Assembly (NCBI GenBank): GCA_022181065.1
Contig: BQMY01000105.1
Span: 1-41,867, forward strand
Reading direction: 5' to 3'
Source: Melioribacteraceae bacterium
GTDB lineage: Bacteria; Bacteroidota; Ignavibacteria; Ignavibacteriales; Melioribacteraceae
Length of the DNA: 41,867 nt
In this document: positions 16,784-25,231 of the stretch, in pieces
Numbering within the stretch: position 1 is the stretch's first letter
Layout: the number at the start of each line of letters is the position of its first letter
The notes under the pieces: model-generated
The model's database searches: none
What the model saw: only the letters and a program-made list of their open reading frames with translations
What the model was told of the DNA's origin: nothing
Made by a program: the position numbers and the translations under genes

Positions 16784-18250
16784 ATGAAAAAAGCTTTATT
16801 GCTGATTACAGCTATAGTTATAACCTTGTCGATTCAGGCAGAAAATCTGCCCAAACGTGAAGTAAGGGGCGCCTGGGTCGCTACTGTGGCGAACATCGAC
16901 TGGCCAACCACAAATAATATATCATCAGGTGAACAAATTAAAGAGCTCGTTGAGTTGTTCGACTCACTTAAAGCAGCGGGAATCAATACAATTCTGTTTC
17001 AGGTCCGAACAGAATGTGACGCGCTTTACGAATCACCTTACGAACCATGGTCTTACTGGGTATCCGGCGAGCAGGGAAAAGCACCCGAGCCTTACTTTGA
17101 CCCGCTTGAATTCGCGATTAATGAAGCCAAAATTCGAGGTATGGAGCTGCACGCATGGCTCAATCCGTATCGCGCTGTACGTGATGTGGAAGATTATGTA
17201 GTTGATGATTCCCACGTATCAGTTCAACACCCTGAATGGATTTTGCAGTTCGACAAACTTAAAATTCTCGATCCGGGGCATCCGGGTGTGAGGAAATTTG
17301 TACTTGATGTAGTTACTGATATTGTTACACGATACGATGTTGATGGTATTCATTTCGACGACTATTTTTATCCATACACCCCAATACAAAATGAAGACTC
17401 CCTTACTTTCGCGCACTTTAATCGTGGTATTGATTCCATTGATGACTGGCGGAGAAACAGTATAAATATCCTGATGGAAGATATTTATATTATGATCCAG
17501 GCAGTAAAACCGCATGTTAAATTCGGTATTTCGCCTTTCGGGATTATACTTAACGAATACGCTGATACCGACGGGTTCAACTCATACAATATTTTGTACT
17601 GCGATCCCCTTACATGGATAAAAGATAAAACGGTGGATTATATCAATCCGCAGCTTTATTGGGAAATGGACCACGACCGCGCGCCCTTTTCCAAACTACT
17701 TCCCTGGTGGGCATCTGTTAAAGGTGACAGACAACTATTTGTGGGTCATTATTCAAGCAAAATGGCGTCACGCAGGTATGAAGGAAATCCGGCAGAACTT
17801 GGTAATCAGCTGAGAATGTCACGACATCACGGTGCTGAAGGCTCGATATATTTTTCTGCAAAATCTATTTCACGTAACTGGAACGGATTGGCAGACAGTA
17901 TGAAAACCGACTGGTACAAGTATCCGGCAATTCCGCCAACAATGCCATGGAAAGATGCTGTAGCCCCCAACAACCCAAGGAATGTCAGCATTATTTCCGA
18001 TTCTGTTAACAGCAGAGTAGTATGGGAGGAACCGCAGCTCGCAATTGATGGAGAGCTACCATATTATTATGTACTCTATGGCAGTCCGGATAAAATTGAT
18101 ATTGAGAACCCGGCTCATATAGTTACATTCATTGATGGAAACAATTTCGAGTATGTAATACCTGAAGCGCAGAGATACTATGTGTTTTCGGTTTCAGCGA
18201 TGGATAGAATGCACAATGAATCAGAAGTTATAAAAGCTGTAAATAAATAG
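16784..18250 (+). CDS. GHL10-family glycoside hydrolase-like protein
   Basis: An exported protein of 488 residues. I start it at the ATG at 16784, which gives a signal peptide (MKKALLLITAIVITLSIQA) and has GGAGA at the right distance; the frame is open a little further upstream. The main domain matches the GHL10 (formerly DUF187) family: the opening REVRGAWVATVANIDWP, NPYRAV, and the strand GIHFDDYFYP, whose aspartates are probable active-site residues. A fibronectin-III-like domain follows (about residues 395-485). Family members act on polysaccharides or cell-wall glycans, though few are characterised. No sorting domain is present, so it is likely periplasmic or outer-membrane associated. 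Confidence 0.85.
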   Translation: MKKALLLITAIVITLSIQAENLPKREVRGAWVATVANIDWPTTNNISSGEQIKELVELFDSLKAAGINTILFQVRTECDALYESPYEPWSYWVSGEQGKAPEPYFDPLEFAINEAKIRGMELHAWLNPYRAVRDVEDYVVDDSHVSVQHPEWILQFDKLKILDPGHPGVRKFVLDVVTDIVTRYDVDGIHFDDYFYPYTPIQNEDSLTFAHFNRGIDSIDDWRRNSINILMEDIYIMIQAVKPHVKFGISPFGIILNEYADTDGFNSYNILYCDPLTWIKDKTVDYINPQLYWEMDHDRAPFSKLLPWWASVKGDRQLFVGHYSSKMASRRYEGNPAELGNQLRMSRHHGAEGSIYFSAKSISRNWNGLADSMKTDWYKYPAIPPTMPWKDAVAPNNPRNVSIISDSVNSRVVWEEPQLAIDGELPYYYVLYGSPDKIDIENPAHIVTFIDGNNFEYVIPEAQRYYVFSVSAMDRMHNESEVIKAVNK

Positions 18251-18290
18251 GAATAGCTTACCAATAAATTGGTTTTCGCAGGCAAAATTA

Positions 18291-18325
18291 TAAGAGGCGG
18301 GAAATGATTTCAAACCCGCTTCTTA
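18291..18325 (+). terminator. Terminator-like hairpin after the GHL10 gene
   Basis: An 11-bp stem including one G-T pair (18291-18301 with 18315-18325) and a 13-nt loop, about 40 bp past the stop codon. The T run after it is weak (CTCTTGCTTGG), so termination here is probable rather than certain. Confidence 0.55.
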
Positions 18326-18406
18326 CTCTTGCTTGGCAAAAATGCTATAAATGATGTGTTTTGAATGTCTTGAATGTCTTGAACAGGTACCCTGATTTAC
18401 AAGAAT

Positions 18407-18432
18407 AGATTTCCGGTCACGCCGGAAATGAC
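18407..18432 (-). repeat. Palindromic repeat, TTCCGG stem type
   Basis: The stem ATTTCCGG/CCGGAAAT surrounds a 5-nt loop, flanked by AGAT and ATGAC. It is the same element as the hairpins near 29434, 29582, 29924 and 30072, in the opposite orientation and with a different loop. Confidence 0.7.
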
Positions 18433-18992
18433 AAACTATTTTTTGTCATGTCATGCTTCCCGATAGAATAGGATGGCATCCAGTATTTTGTTTTGACATA
18501 AGACTTATGACGTTCGACTTACGACTATAAAAGGTGTCTGAGGCACTCGAAGACCCGTCCATCGGGGCAAAGACTAAGAGCAAAACCAGTCATAGTTAAC
18601 CTTTTCACCAATTCCCGGCCCTTCCCCGCATTGCGGGACAGGCGGTAAGATCATGGATATGGTTTGTGGTCATACCCTTTAATCCGCCAAATGCGGAGGG
18701 TATCTGGTTTAAGATTCACACAATAGGAACCCATCCTATATCCTTCCCTTTGTTTAAGGGAAGGACTTTTAAACGAGGAGATAGCAATTTTTTCACCCCT
18801 CCATTTACCAAAGGGAGGGTTCGCCGCGGCGAAGGGGGTGGGTTCTACTTGTTGTATCGCAATAATACTGTATTTCTGGATTCACGCCTGCTCGAGAATG
18901 ACAATTGACTGATAAACGGGAATGACTATGTGCTAATAAGCTTATTAATGGGTAGATTTCCGTTTTCACGGGAATGACATTACCCATTGTTT

Positions 18993-19020
18993 GTCATACT
19001 CACTTAGGCAGGTATCCAGT
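18993..19020 (+). repeat. Decayed palindromic repeat with GTCAT and ATCCAGT flanks
   Basis: The flanks GTCAT and ATCCAGT are intact, while the stem between them is largely lost. Only ATAC/GTAT still pairs. It shows that the flanks are conserved independently of the stem. Confidence 0.55.
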
Positions 19021-19138
19021 TTTTTACTTCCGCAGATTCTCCACAACTTTCGACCCTTCGATGTAACTCAGGGATCTTTTATTTGGCATGCCCTTCGCCG
19101 TGGCAAATCGATCGGGCATCCAGTTTTTAAAATAAAAA

Positions 19139-19159
19139 GGGATGGTCGGCGACCATCCC
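19139..19159 (-). terminator. Terminator downstream of yceI-like gene
   Basis: A perfect 10-bp stem (19139-19148 with 19150-19159), followed on the minus strand by a T-rich run. It ends the leftward transcript of the YceI gene. Stem and surroundings closely resemble the terminator at 37299-37325. Confidence 0.8.
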
Positions 19160-19190
19160 ATATATGAAAATTTATATTAGATTCTTTAGG

Positions 19191-19251
19191 GACGGCATAT
19201 GGTTCCCCGCGAGCGGGGCAGGCAGACTGGGCTCACCAACCTAATGCCGTC
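19191..19251. repeat. Large hairpin repeat, copy 1
   Basis: The arms GACGGCAT (19191-19198) and ATGCCGTC (19244-19251) are exactly complementary. The interior contains ATGGTTC, a nested CCCCGC/GCGGGG hairpin, and CTCACCAACCTA. The same outer arms and interior ends recur at 37223-37273. It lies between a gene end and a GGGATGG-type terminator, as the second copy does. Confidence 0.7.
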
Positions 19252-19301
19252 TTTACACCAGATGTCTTTTTGTATGAAAGGCACCAACCAACAGTTGCAA
19301 G

Positions 19302-19937
19302 TTATTTTACAGTACCAACCACATTAAATGTAACTTCGATATTTTCCGCAACTTTGTTACCGATAATATCGTTTTGTACACCATAATCTGAAAGTTTAAC
19401 ATTAAATTTTGAATTTACACCGAGAAGGTCACCCGGAGCGCGTTTTTTGGTATCTTCACTCTCTTTAAGATATATAAAGGTAACGGGAACGGAAATTTCT
19501 TTTGTAACTCCATGAAGAGTGAAATTACCTGTTGCAGTGCCCGAAATTTTATTATCCGCTTCAGATTTTACATCCTTCATACCGGTTAATTCGAACCTGA
19601 TTTCAGGATGTGTTTCAGCATCGAGCCAGTTTGGAGATTTAAGGTGACTATCCCTCAGGTCGATACCTGTTTGCATAGAGTTCACCTCAACTTTAACGTG
19701 CCCTTTTATTGTTTTTGCAATGTTGGTCACATCAAATGAAACGGTTCCATCAATTCCGTTAGCGGTACCGTTTATATCCTCTAAAGGTGTTGTGGAAAAA
19801 AATGTTGCCTGATTTCTGCCGGCTTTATCAAAAAATGTGAAAGTTTTTTCTCCCGACACTCCATTATTAAAGCCTTGCGCGCTCAATGAAAAGGTCATTA
19901 AAGCAAAAAATAGAACTGAAAAAATAAATCTCATCAA
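19302..19937 (-). CDS. YceI-family periplasmic protein
   Basis: A 211-residue exported protein with a signal peptide (about 1-20, ending LSLSAQ). The YceI-type lipocalin-like beta-barrel shows MQTGIDLRDSHLKSPNWLDA, HPEIRFELTG, TGNFTLHGVTKEISVPV and GVNSKFNVKLSDYGV, all in the usual order and at the usual family length. YceI proteins bind isoprenoid-type or other amphiphilic ligands in the periplasm, but the physiological ligand is mostly unknown. It is cotranscribed with the small membrane protein 11 bp upstream and ends before a terminator. The second methionine (19934) is an equally good start. Confidence 0.9.
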   Translation of the reverse strand: MMRFIFSVLFFALMTFSLSAQGFNNGVSGEKTFTFFDKAGRNQATFFSTTPLEDINGTANGIDGTVSFDVTNIAKTIKGHVKVEVNSMQTGIDLRDSHLKSPNWLDAETHPEIRFELTGMKDVKSEADNKISGTATGNFTLHGVTKEISVPVTFIYLKESEDTKKRAPGDLLGVNSKFNVKLSDYGVQNDIIGNKVAENIEVTFNVVGTVK

Positions 19938-19948
19938 TACTCCTGTAA

Positions 19949-20221
19949 TTAAGATGTTTGTTTATCCCGTTTAAGAAACATCATTATTCCACCCGCTACA
20001 ACTGTTATTCCGGTGATAATAAGAGTGTAGTCAAGTCCCCAGATAAATGTATCTACCCACTCTTTATTAGTTATACCAAGTTGTTTGTCGAGTTCGGATT
20101 GTGTTTCCACGAGCATTTTATATTTTGTGAAAATTTCGCCACCGTAAGCTATCCAAAGCAAAAAAGAGACAGCTATAATTGCGATTGTTACCAATAAAAC
20201 CTGTTTTTGTACCCTGTTCAT
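19949..20221 (-). CDS. Small two-helix membrane protein of unknown function
   Basis: A 90-residue protein not recognised as a named family. It has two predicted membrane helices (about residues 8-27 and 62-83) separated by a polar segment containing KYKMLVETQSELDKQLG. The C-terminus is basic (LKRDKQTS). It lies 11 bp upstream of the YceI gene on the same strand, so the two probably form an operon. YceI genes are often paired with small membrane proteins such as cytochrome b561, but no heme-ligand pattern is evident here. Confidence 0.7.
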   Translation of the reverse strand: MNRVQKQVLLVTIAIIAVSFLLWIAYGGEIFTKYKMLVETQSELDKQLGITNKEWVDTFIWGLDYTLIITGITVVAGGIMMFLKRDKQTS

Positions 20222-20430
20222 AAAACCTCTCTACTGGATATTACATCCTAATATAAGCAAACCGGTAAATGATTAAAATAGTTTAATTTTTGACCAATTC
20301 AGCATGAACTATTTTGATATGGAACAAAAATCAGGTTTCTATTTATAAAAGGAAGAAGGCGCCCACCAGTAAAGCCATATATGAGGATCCCCGGCTAAAA
20401 TTATTAATCCAGTTTTAGACAGAGGTAGCT

Positions 20431-21093
20431 ATGTTAAAAAAGAGCAAAAAAGCAGACCTGAAGTCAAAGTACACGCGATATGTTGAAATATCGCTTATCC
20501 TTGCTTTGTCACTCCTGATTCTCGCATTTAAGTATTTCCCGGAAATACAATCCGGAGAGAATTATGCACAGAAACCCCAGATATTGATTGACGTTGAGAA
20601 TGTAACGCCTACTCAGCAGAAAACAAAACCCCCGGAACCTGTTAAACCTGATCCCATAGCTGTACTTGCCAATGAAGATACCCCCCCGGATGATATTGAG
20701 TTTGAGGGTACTGATATCGATTTTACAAAAATTATTACAGCACCACCAAAATATTTTGAAGATGATGAGACCGAAGCAGAACCCGCAATCCCATATTTTG
20801 AAGTAGTTGAAAAAATGCCGGAACCTGTTGGCGGTATTGCGGGGATTCAGGAAAAAATAGCCTACCCCGATTTTGCTGTCAGAGCAGGAATTGAGGGGAA
20901 AGTTTATGTTAAAGCATATGTCAATATTAAAGGTGAAGTTGATAAAGTTGAATTGGTTAAAGGTATTGGAATGGGATGCGATGAAGAAGCAATGAAAGCA
21001 GTGAGCAGTACAAGGTTTAATCCCGGAATGCAGAGAGGTAAACCTGTTCCTGTGAAAATTACTGTCCCGATAAAATTTGTATTAAAAAGGTGA
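20431..21093 (+). CDS. TonB-family energy transducer
   Basis: A 220-residue protein with the TonB layout. It has a short cytoplasmic N-terminus rich in lysine, one membrane helix (about 22-38, ISLILALSLLILAFKYF), a proline- and acid-rich periplasmic linker (KPPEPVKPDP), and a C-terminal TonB domain (about 135-220). That domain shows YPDFAVRAGIEGKVYVKAYV, GCDEEAMKAV, RFNPG and PVKITVPIKFVLK. TonB proteins pass proton-motive force to outer-membrane receptors. No ExbB/ExbD or receptor gene is adjacent, so its partner is elsewhere. AGAGG precedes the ATG by 5 bp, and a terminator follows about 40 bp past the stop. Confidence 0.9.
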   Translation: MLKKSKKADLKSKYTRYVEISLILALSLLILAFKYFPEIQSGENYAQKPQILIDVENVTPTQQKTKPPEPVKPDPIAVLANEDTPPDDIEFEGTDIDFTKIITAPPKYFEDDETEAEPAIPYFEVVEKMPEPVGGIAGIQEKIAYPDFAVRAGIEGKVYVKAYVNIKGEVDKVELVKGIGMGCDEEAMKAVSSTRFNPGMQRGKPVPVKITVPIKFVLKR

Positions 21094-21132
21094 GTATGAT
21101 AATAATTTTACATTAGAAAATATGTTTTACGG

Positions 21133-21165
21133 CAGCTTCTCATCAGGGAAGCTGTTCTTTTTTTT
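21133..21165 (+). terminator. Terminator of the tonB-like gene
   Basis: The stem CAGCTTC/GAAGCTG (21133-21139 with 21148-21154), with an 8-nt loop, is followed by an almost pure T run. Confidence 0.85.
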
Positions 21166-21315
21166 GCCAGCCACTTGGATTCGAATCACATTTTAACTGA
21201 ATTAAGATATCCATCACATCAATAATTCAGCTAATTTCTTATTATTTGTTAGAAATTCAATACTATTTTAAGCTTAATTTTAATATATTGATTCATCCCC
21301 AATAGAAAGTGGAAC

Positions 21316-22029
21316 ATGTTCAGAGACAGAAGCGATTTGCTCGAAATAAATTACAAGTTTGAATTCGAGGATGGAAAAAGCACCGAGTTCAAGGTTTTTA
21401 TTGAGCCAAACACTCTTACTGTAGTAAGAACCATCAAGGAACCTCCACCTGAATGGACAAAAATGGAAAACTTTCAGTGCCCGCATTGTCCTCTCAACAA
21501 GGATGAGTATAAATACTGCCCGGTAGCGGTCAACTTGAAGGATGTTATTTCGTTTTTTAGTGATACTCCTTCGTATGAGAATGTTGTAGTTACTGTGGAA
21601 ACTATTGAAAGGACATATATAAAACATACCATGGTGCAGGATGGTGTCGGAAGTCTTCTCGGAATTTTGATGGCGTCGAGCGGATGCCCAATCCTGAGTA
21701 AATTGCGCCCCATGGTAAAATCACATCTTCCCTTTGCAAGCATCGAAGAAACAGAACAGCGGGTTTTTTCAAATTATCTCTTTGCGCAGTATATTAAAAG
21801 TAAAAACGGCACAACACCCGACTGGTCTCTTGAAGGACTTAAAAGTTTGTATTCCGATATTCAGGCGATTAACCAGAATATCGCGATGAAAATTGCCGAT
21901 CTCGAAGCCCTCGATACTTCTATTAACGCGGTTGTTGTTTTAAATAATTTCGCCGATACCGTAACTTTCTCTATAGATGAAGACGATTTATCCTATTATA
22001 AAAATTTATTTAAAGGCTGGATAGAATAA
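21316..22029 (+). CDS. Conserved cysteine-containing protein, possibly DUF6901
   Basis: A 237-residue soluble protein without signal peptide. Its diagnostic segments are FQCPHCPLNKDEYKYCPVA (about residues 54-72) and LLGILMASSGCPILSKLRP (about 113-131), followed by HLPFAS. I recall this pattern from an uncharacterised family found in several phyla, which I think is DUF6901, but the accession is from memory. Four cysteines in CPHCP, YCP and SGCP could bind a metal or iron-sulfur cluster; this is inference. The C-terminal third looks helical. No function can be assigned. It lies 68 bp upstream of a membrane protein on the same strand, and the two may be cotranscribed. Confidence 0.75.
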   Translation: MFRDRSDLLEINYKFEFEDGKSTEFKVFIEPNTLTVVRTIKEPPPEWTKMENFQCPHCPLNKDEYKYCPVAVNLKDVISFFSDTPSYENVVVTVETIERTYIKHTMVQDGVGSLLGILMASSGCPILSKLRPMVKSHLPFASIEETEQRVFSNYLFAQYIKSKNGTTPDWSLEGLKSLYSDIQAINQNIAMKIADLEALDTSINAVVVLNNFADTVTFSIDEDDLSYYKNLFKGWIE

Positions 22030-22096
22030 ATTCCTTATTTTTCTTTGAACCATCTTTCATCTTTTTTGGTTTTTGCTAAGAAAAACAGAGGAATTT

Positions 22097-22558
22097 ATGC
22101 AATATTATCCAATTTTGATCACCTTTCACATTGTTTTCGCCGGGATGTGGCTTCTGAACGCTATTATCGATTACAGATACCGTTCCAAAATATTAAGTGC
22201 GGAAAAAGGTCTTCTCAAAAACGCCTATATAAATGATTATCTTTCAACCACAAACCTTGTTGGAATATTAAGCTCAAGTGGAATTTTAATTACCGGCGTA
22301 ATTATGGTTCTCATGATGCCTCACTTCGGATTTTTTGAATTCACCGCAAATCACTGGTTGGTTAGCAAGCAGATAGTATTTATCGCTATTTACGCCGTTA
22401 TTTTCGCAATGCTGATACCGGCTTCGAAAAAATTGCGAGCTGCTGAAAATGATGAAGAACAGACAGGTGCCCTGAAGAAAGTTTTTTCTCTGCAAACCAC
22501 AATCAATGTAATGGTGGTACTAAATTTCCTCTTTGCGCTTTCAAGACATTTTATGTAA
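22097..22558 (+). CDS. Four-helix membrane protein of unknown function
   Basis: A 153-residue membrane protein. The start at 22097 is chosen because AGAGGAA lies at the right distance; the open frame extends 24 bp further upstream. Four hydrophobic segments are visible (about residues 2-20, 48-72, 84-105 and 130-150). The first contains TFHIVFAGMW, a histidine-bearing start similar to that of DUF2269/CopD-type membrane proteins, in which such histidines can ligate heme or copper. The match is loose. It sits between the cysteine-containing protein and dxr on the same strand. Confidence 0.65.
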   Translation: MQYYPILITFHIVFAGMWLLNAIIDYRYRSKILSAEKGLLKNAYINDYLSTTNLVGILSSSGILITGVIMVLMMPHFGFFEFTANHWLVSKQIVFIAIYAVIFAMLIPASKKLRAAENDEEQTGALKKVFSLQTTINVMVVLNFLFALSRHFM

Positions 22559-22560
22559 CA

Positions 22561-22601
22561 AGCCTCGTGTCTTTGTGCGGGTCTTTCCGTACATTAAGGC
22601 T
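22561..22601 (+). other. Possible RNA structure ahead of dxr
   Basis: An outer stem AGCCT/AGGCT (22561-22565 with 22597-22601) encloses a second stem TGTGCGG/CCGTACA (22574-22580 with 22587-22593, one G-T pair). No T run follows, so it is not a standard terminator. It may be a leader structure or coincidence. Confidence 0.3.
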
Positions 22602-22623
22602 AGCAAAAAATTAAGTATTTGAT

Positions 22624-23766
22624 ATGAAAAAAATATGTCTGCTCGGAGCATCGGGATCAATAGGTGAAAGCACCCTTGAAGTGGTAAGGAAGTATCCTGA
22701 AAAATTCAGTATCACAGCGTTAACGGTTAATACCTCAATAAATAAACTTCAAACTTACATCACCGAATTCGCACCCGAAGTAGTCGTTATAAGCGACGAA
22801 AAATCTGCTGAAAAGTTCCTGAAATCGTACAAAGGAAAGACTGAAATTTTAGCCGGAAGAGATGCCCTGAATAAAGTTACGGGGGAATATGATTACGATA
22901 TTCTTCTCTCTGCTCTTGTAGGATTTGCCGGTCTGGAACCAACACTCGAAGCTATCAAAAGAAAAAAGAGAATTGGTCTGGCAAACAAGGAAACACTTGT
23001 TGCCGCAGGAGAAATTGTGATGAAAGCGGCAAAAGAATCGGGTTCTGAAATTATTCCGGTAGATTCAGAACATAGCGCGATTTTTCAGTGTTTGGTTGGT
23101 GAGGATAAAGCCGGAGTTGAGAAACTTATATTAACAGCTTCAGGTGGACCTTTCAGGGAATATTCTTCTGATGAATTGAAAAATGTTTCCCTTGGTGAAG
23201 CTTTGAATCATCCAAACTGGAAAATGGGAAGTAAAATCACTATCGATTCGGCGACGATGATGAATAAAGGTCTGGAGGTAATTGAAGCCTACTGGCTATT
23301 CGGTTTGCCGCTAAGCAAGATTGAGGTAGTAGTTCACCCGCAGTCGATTGTTCATTCGATGGTAGAATTCGTTGACGGTTCAATTAAAGCGCAGTTAAGT
23401 TTGCCCGATATGAAAATACCCATACAGTACGCTCTCTCTTTTCCTGAAAGGCTGCCGGCGGATTATGTTACTACCCGTTTTCCGAAGCTGCGCGAACTAA
23501 CATTTTTCGAACCTGATCTTAAAAAATTCAGGTCACTTAAACTCGCCTTCAATGTTTTGGAACAAGGGGGATGCGCTCCTTGTATATTAAACGCGGCAAA
23601 TGAAGTAGCCGTAAATAAATTCCTGACAGATAAGGTAGATTTTTTGCATATTCCCGATATAGTTGAAGACGCTTTATCCCATTTTGAAAATCATACTTAT
23701 CCCGATTTTGAAACCATTACTGAGTATGATCGTCTTACAAGGGAGTATGTTGATAATAAATACTAA
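22624..23766 (+). CDS. dxr: 1-deoxy-D-xylulose-5-phosphate reductoisomerase
   Basis: This cytosolic enzyme carries out the second step of the MEP isoprenoid pathway, converting DXP to MEP with NADPH and a divalent metal. At 380 residues it is the standard length. The NADPH site is the N-terminal LGASGSIGEST. The catalytic metal and substrate residues lie in PVDSEHSAIFQ (about residues 146-156), LTASGGPFRE, and HPNWKMGSKITIDSATMMNK, followed by KGLEVIEA. It is followed after 18 bp by rseP, a gene order common in many bacteria. It confirms that the organism makes isoprenoids by the MEP route. Confidence 0.97.
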   Translation: MKKICLLGASGSIGESTLEVVRKYPEKFSITALTVNTSINKLQTYITEFAPEVVVISDEKSAEKFLKSYKGKTEILAGRDALNKVTGEYDYDILLSALVGFAGLEPTLEAIKRKKRIGLANKETLVAAGEIVMKAAKESGSEIIPVDSEHSAIFQCLVGEDKAGVEKLILTASGGPFREYSSDELKNVSLGEALNHPNWKMGSKITIDSATMMNKGLEVIEAYWLFGLPLSKIEVVVHPQSIVHSMVEFVDGSIKAQLSLPDMKIPIQYALSFPERLPADYVTTRFPKLRELTFFEPDLKKFRSLKLAFNVLEQGGCAPCILNAANEVAVNKFLTDKVDFLHIPDIVEDALSHFENHTYPDFETITEYDRLTREYVDNKY

Positions 23767-23784
23767 ACTGGAGAAACACTCTTA

Positions 23785-25140
23785 ATGGATTATGCTTTTT
23801 ATTTTATAGTAACAATACTGATTCTTGTCTTTATACATGAATTGGGTCATTTTCTTGCCGCGAAGATCTCGGGTATGCGGGTAGATGTTTTCGCTATCGG
23901 TTTTGGCAAAAGATTATTTGGATATAATAAACTTACTGGATTTACTGTTGGCGATCTTCCGAAAGATTTTGACGGGCAGGGGAATACCGATTACCGTTTG
24001 AGTCTGCTTCCGCTTGGCGGATATGTTAAAATAGCCGGAATGGTTGATGAAAGTTTTGATAATGATTTTGTTGAAAAAGAGCCAAAGCCTGATGAATTCC
24101 GATCAAAATCAACTATCGCAAAACTCTTTGTAATTACAGCCGGCGTAATGATGAATCTTACTCTTGCCATACTGATTTTTGCGGGAATAAATTTCTTCCA
24201 GGGAAGAATGATTTACGACACCAACGAAATTGGCGTTATACCACCAAACAGTATAGTAGCGGAAGCGGGATTTAATACCGGCGATAAAATATTAAAAGTG
24301 AATGAAGTTCCTGTAAGTAACTGGGATGAACTTACCACAGCCATTCTTATTGAACATCTTGGTTCCGATTTGGATATACTCATTGACAGAAATGGTAACA
24401 AGGTTACTGTAGATTTACCGAGTGAGTTTGTGCAAGAAAACTCGAAGGAAAGTTTCTTTCTGCCGGTAGGACATACTAAACCATATATCCCGAGTGTGAT
24501 GGAAGATTCTCCTGCTGAAAAAGCAGGGCTCCGGGCCGATGATGTGATACTTAGTCTTAATGGTGTTGAAATAAACTCGCACCTCGAAGCTATTGAAATT
24601 ATTAAATCGAATAAAAACAATGAAATTCCGGTTATGTTGCTGAGGGGAGAGGATACTGTTAAAACCGCTGTAACACCCGGATATGACGGTATGATAGGTA
24701 TTGCGATCGGACATAAGTACCTTGGACCATATTCATTCAAGTCATACGGATTTTTTGCATCCTTCTCTCAAGCGATTACAAATATCGGGCAATATACTTA
24801 TCTAACGCTCACAATGATCAAAAATGTGATTGTCGGCAAGGCTGAGATGAGCAATACGTTTGGCGGACCAATAAAAATCGCGCAATTTGCGGCTGATTCG
24901 GCTGATCGTGGAATTACATCTTTTTTGAGTTTTCTCGCTATGCTTAGTTTATCACTCGCGATACTCAATATGCTTCCTTTCCCTGTGCTGGATGGGGGAC
25001 ATTTTGTCATAATTCTTGTTGAGGGAATAATAAAACGCGAGCTTCCTGTCAAAGTTAAAATAGCGATTCAGAATGCCGGATTTTTTATATTACTTATGTT
25101 GATGGCGTTGATAATTTATAACGATATCTTAAGTCTATAG
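23785..25140 (+). CDS. rseP: RseP-type site-2 membrane metalloprotease
   Basis: A 451-residue inner-membrane zinc protease of the M50 family that performs intramembrane cleavage, for example of anti-sigma factors or leftover signal peptides. The zinc ligands are in HELGH (residues 18-22) and in the LDGGH motif (D403). Two PDZ domains are visible at about 145-215 (GVIPPNSIVAEAGFNTGDKI) and 235-300 (SVMEDSPAEKAGLRADDVI). Membrane helices lie at the N-terminus, near residue 115 and in the C-terminal 80 residues. The gene follows dxr closely and is ended by a strong terminator. No sigma factor or anti-sigma factor is adjacent, so its substrate is not indicated here. Confidence 0.95.
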   Translation: MDYAFYFIVTILILVFIHELGHFLAAKISGMRVDVFAIGFGKRLFGYNKLTGFTVGDLPKDFDGQGNTDYRLSLLPLGGYVKIAGMVDESFDNDFVEKEPKPDEFRSKSTIAKLFVITAGVMMNLTLAILIFAGINFFQGRMIYDTNEIGVIPPNSIVAEAGFNTGDKILKVNEVPVSNWDELTTAILIEHLGSDLDILIDRNGNKVTVDLPSEFVQENSKESFFLPVGHTKPYIPSVMEDSPAEKAGLRADDVILSLNGVEINSHLEAIEIIKSNKNNEIPVMLLRGEDTVKTAVTPGYDGMIGIAIGHKYLGPYSFKSYGFFASFSQAITNIGQYTYLTLTMIKNVIVGKAEMSNTFGGPIKIAQFAADSADRGITSFLSFLAMLSLSLAILNMLPFPVLDGGHFVIILVEGIIKRELPVKVKIAIQNAGFFILLMLMALIIYNDILSL

Positions 25141-25162
25141 AAAAATCTGATAAAATTTTGTG

Positions 25163-25192
25163 AGCCGGGTCTATTTTATAATAGATCCGGCT
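25163..25192 (+). terminator. Terminator of dxr-rseP
   Basis: A 12-bp stem with one G-T pair (25163-25174 with 25181-25192) and a 6-nt loop, followed by a T run, 22 bp beyond the rseP stop. Confidence 0.88.
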
Positions 25193-25231
25193 TTTTCATT
25201 TTAAACATGAAATTGTAATTGGTGTGGTTTC

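Larger units (their letters stand above)
18326..19138. repeat. Repeat-rich intergenic region with GTCAT...ATCC palindromes
   Basis: No gene was recognised in this stretch of roughly 800 bp. It contains a short tandem run (TTGAATGTC near 18361) and several palindromic elements bounded by GTCAT and ATCC or ATCT: 18407-18432, 18450-18484, 18876-18903, 18954-18978, 18993-19020 and, with a decayed flank, 19087-19124. Between 18720 and 18840 lies a block with a CCTTCCCTT/AAGGGAAGG hairpin that also occurs, inverted, at 61-255. Short reading frames across it follow the repeats and are not genes. Confidence 0.7.

Noticed and set aside
18666-18908. Possible 80-residue gene
   Set aside because: The frame consists of intergenic repeat sequence that also occurs near 61-255, and the protein resembles no family. 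Such frames arise commonly in GC-richer repeats.
24213-24740. Open frame of 175 codons on the minus strand inside rseP
   Set aside because: It lies fully antisense to a clear rseP gene, is rich in serine and threonine as mirror frames often are, and shows no domain.
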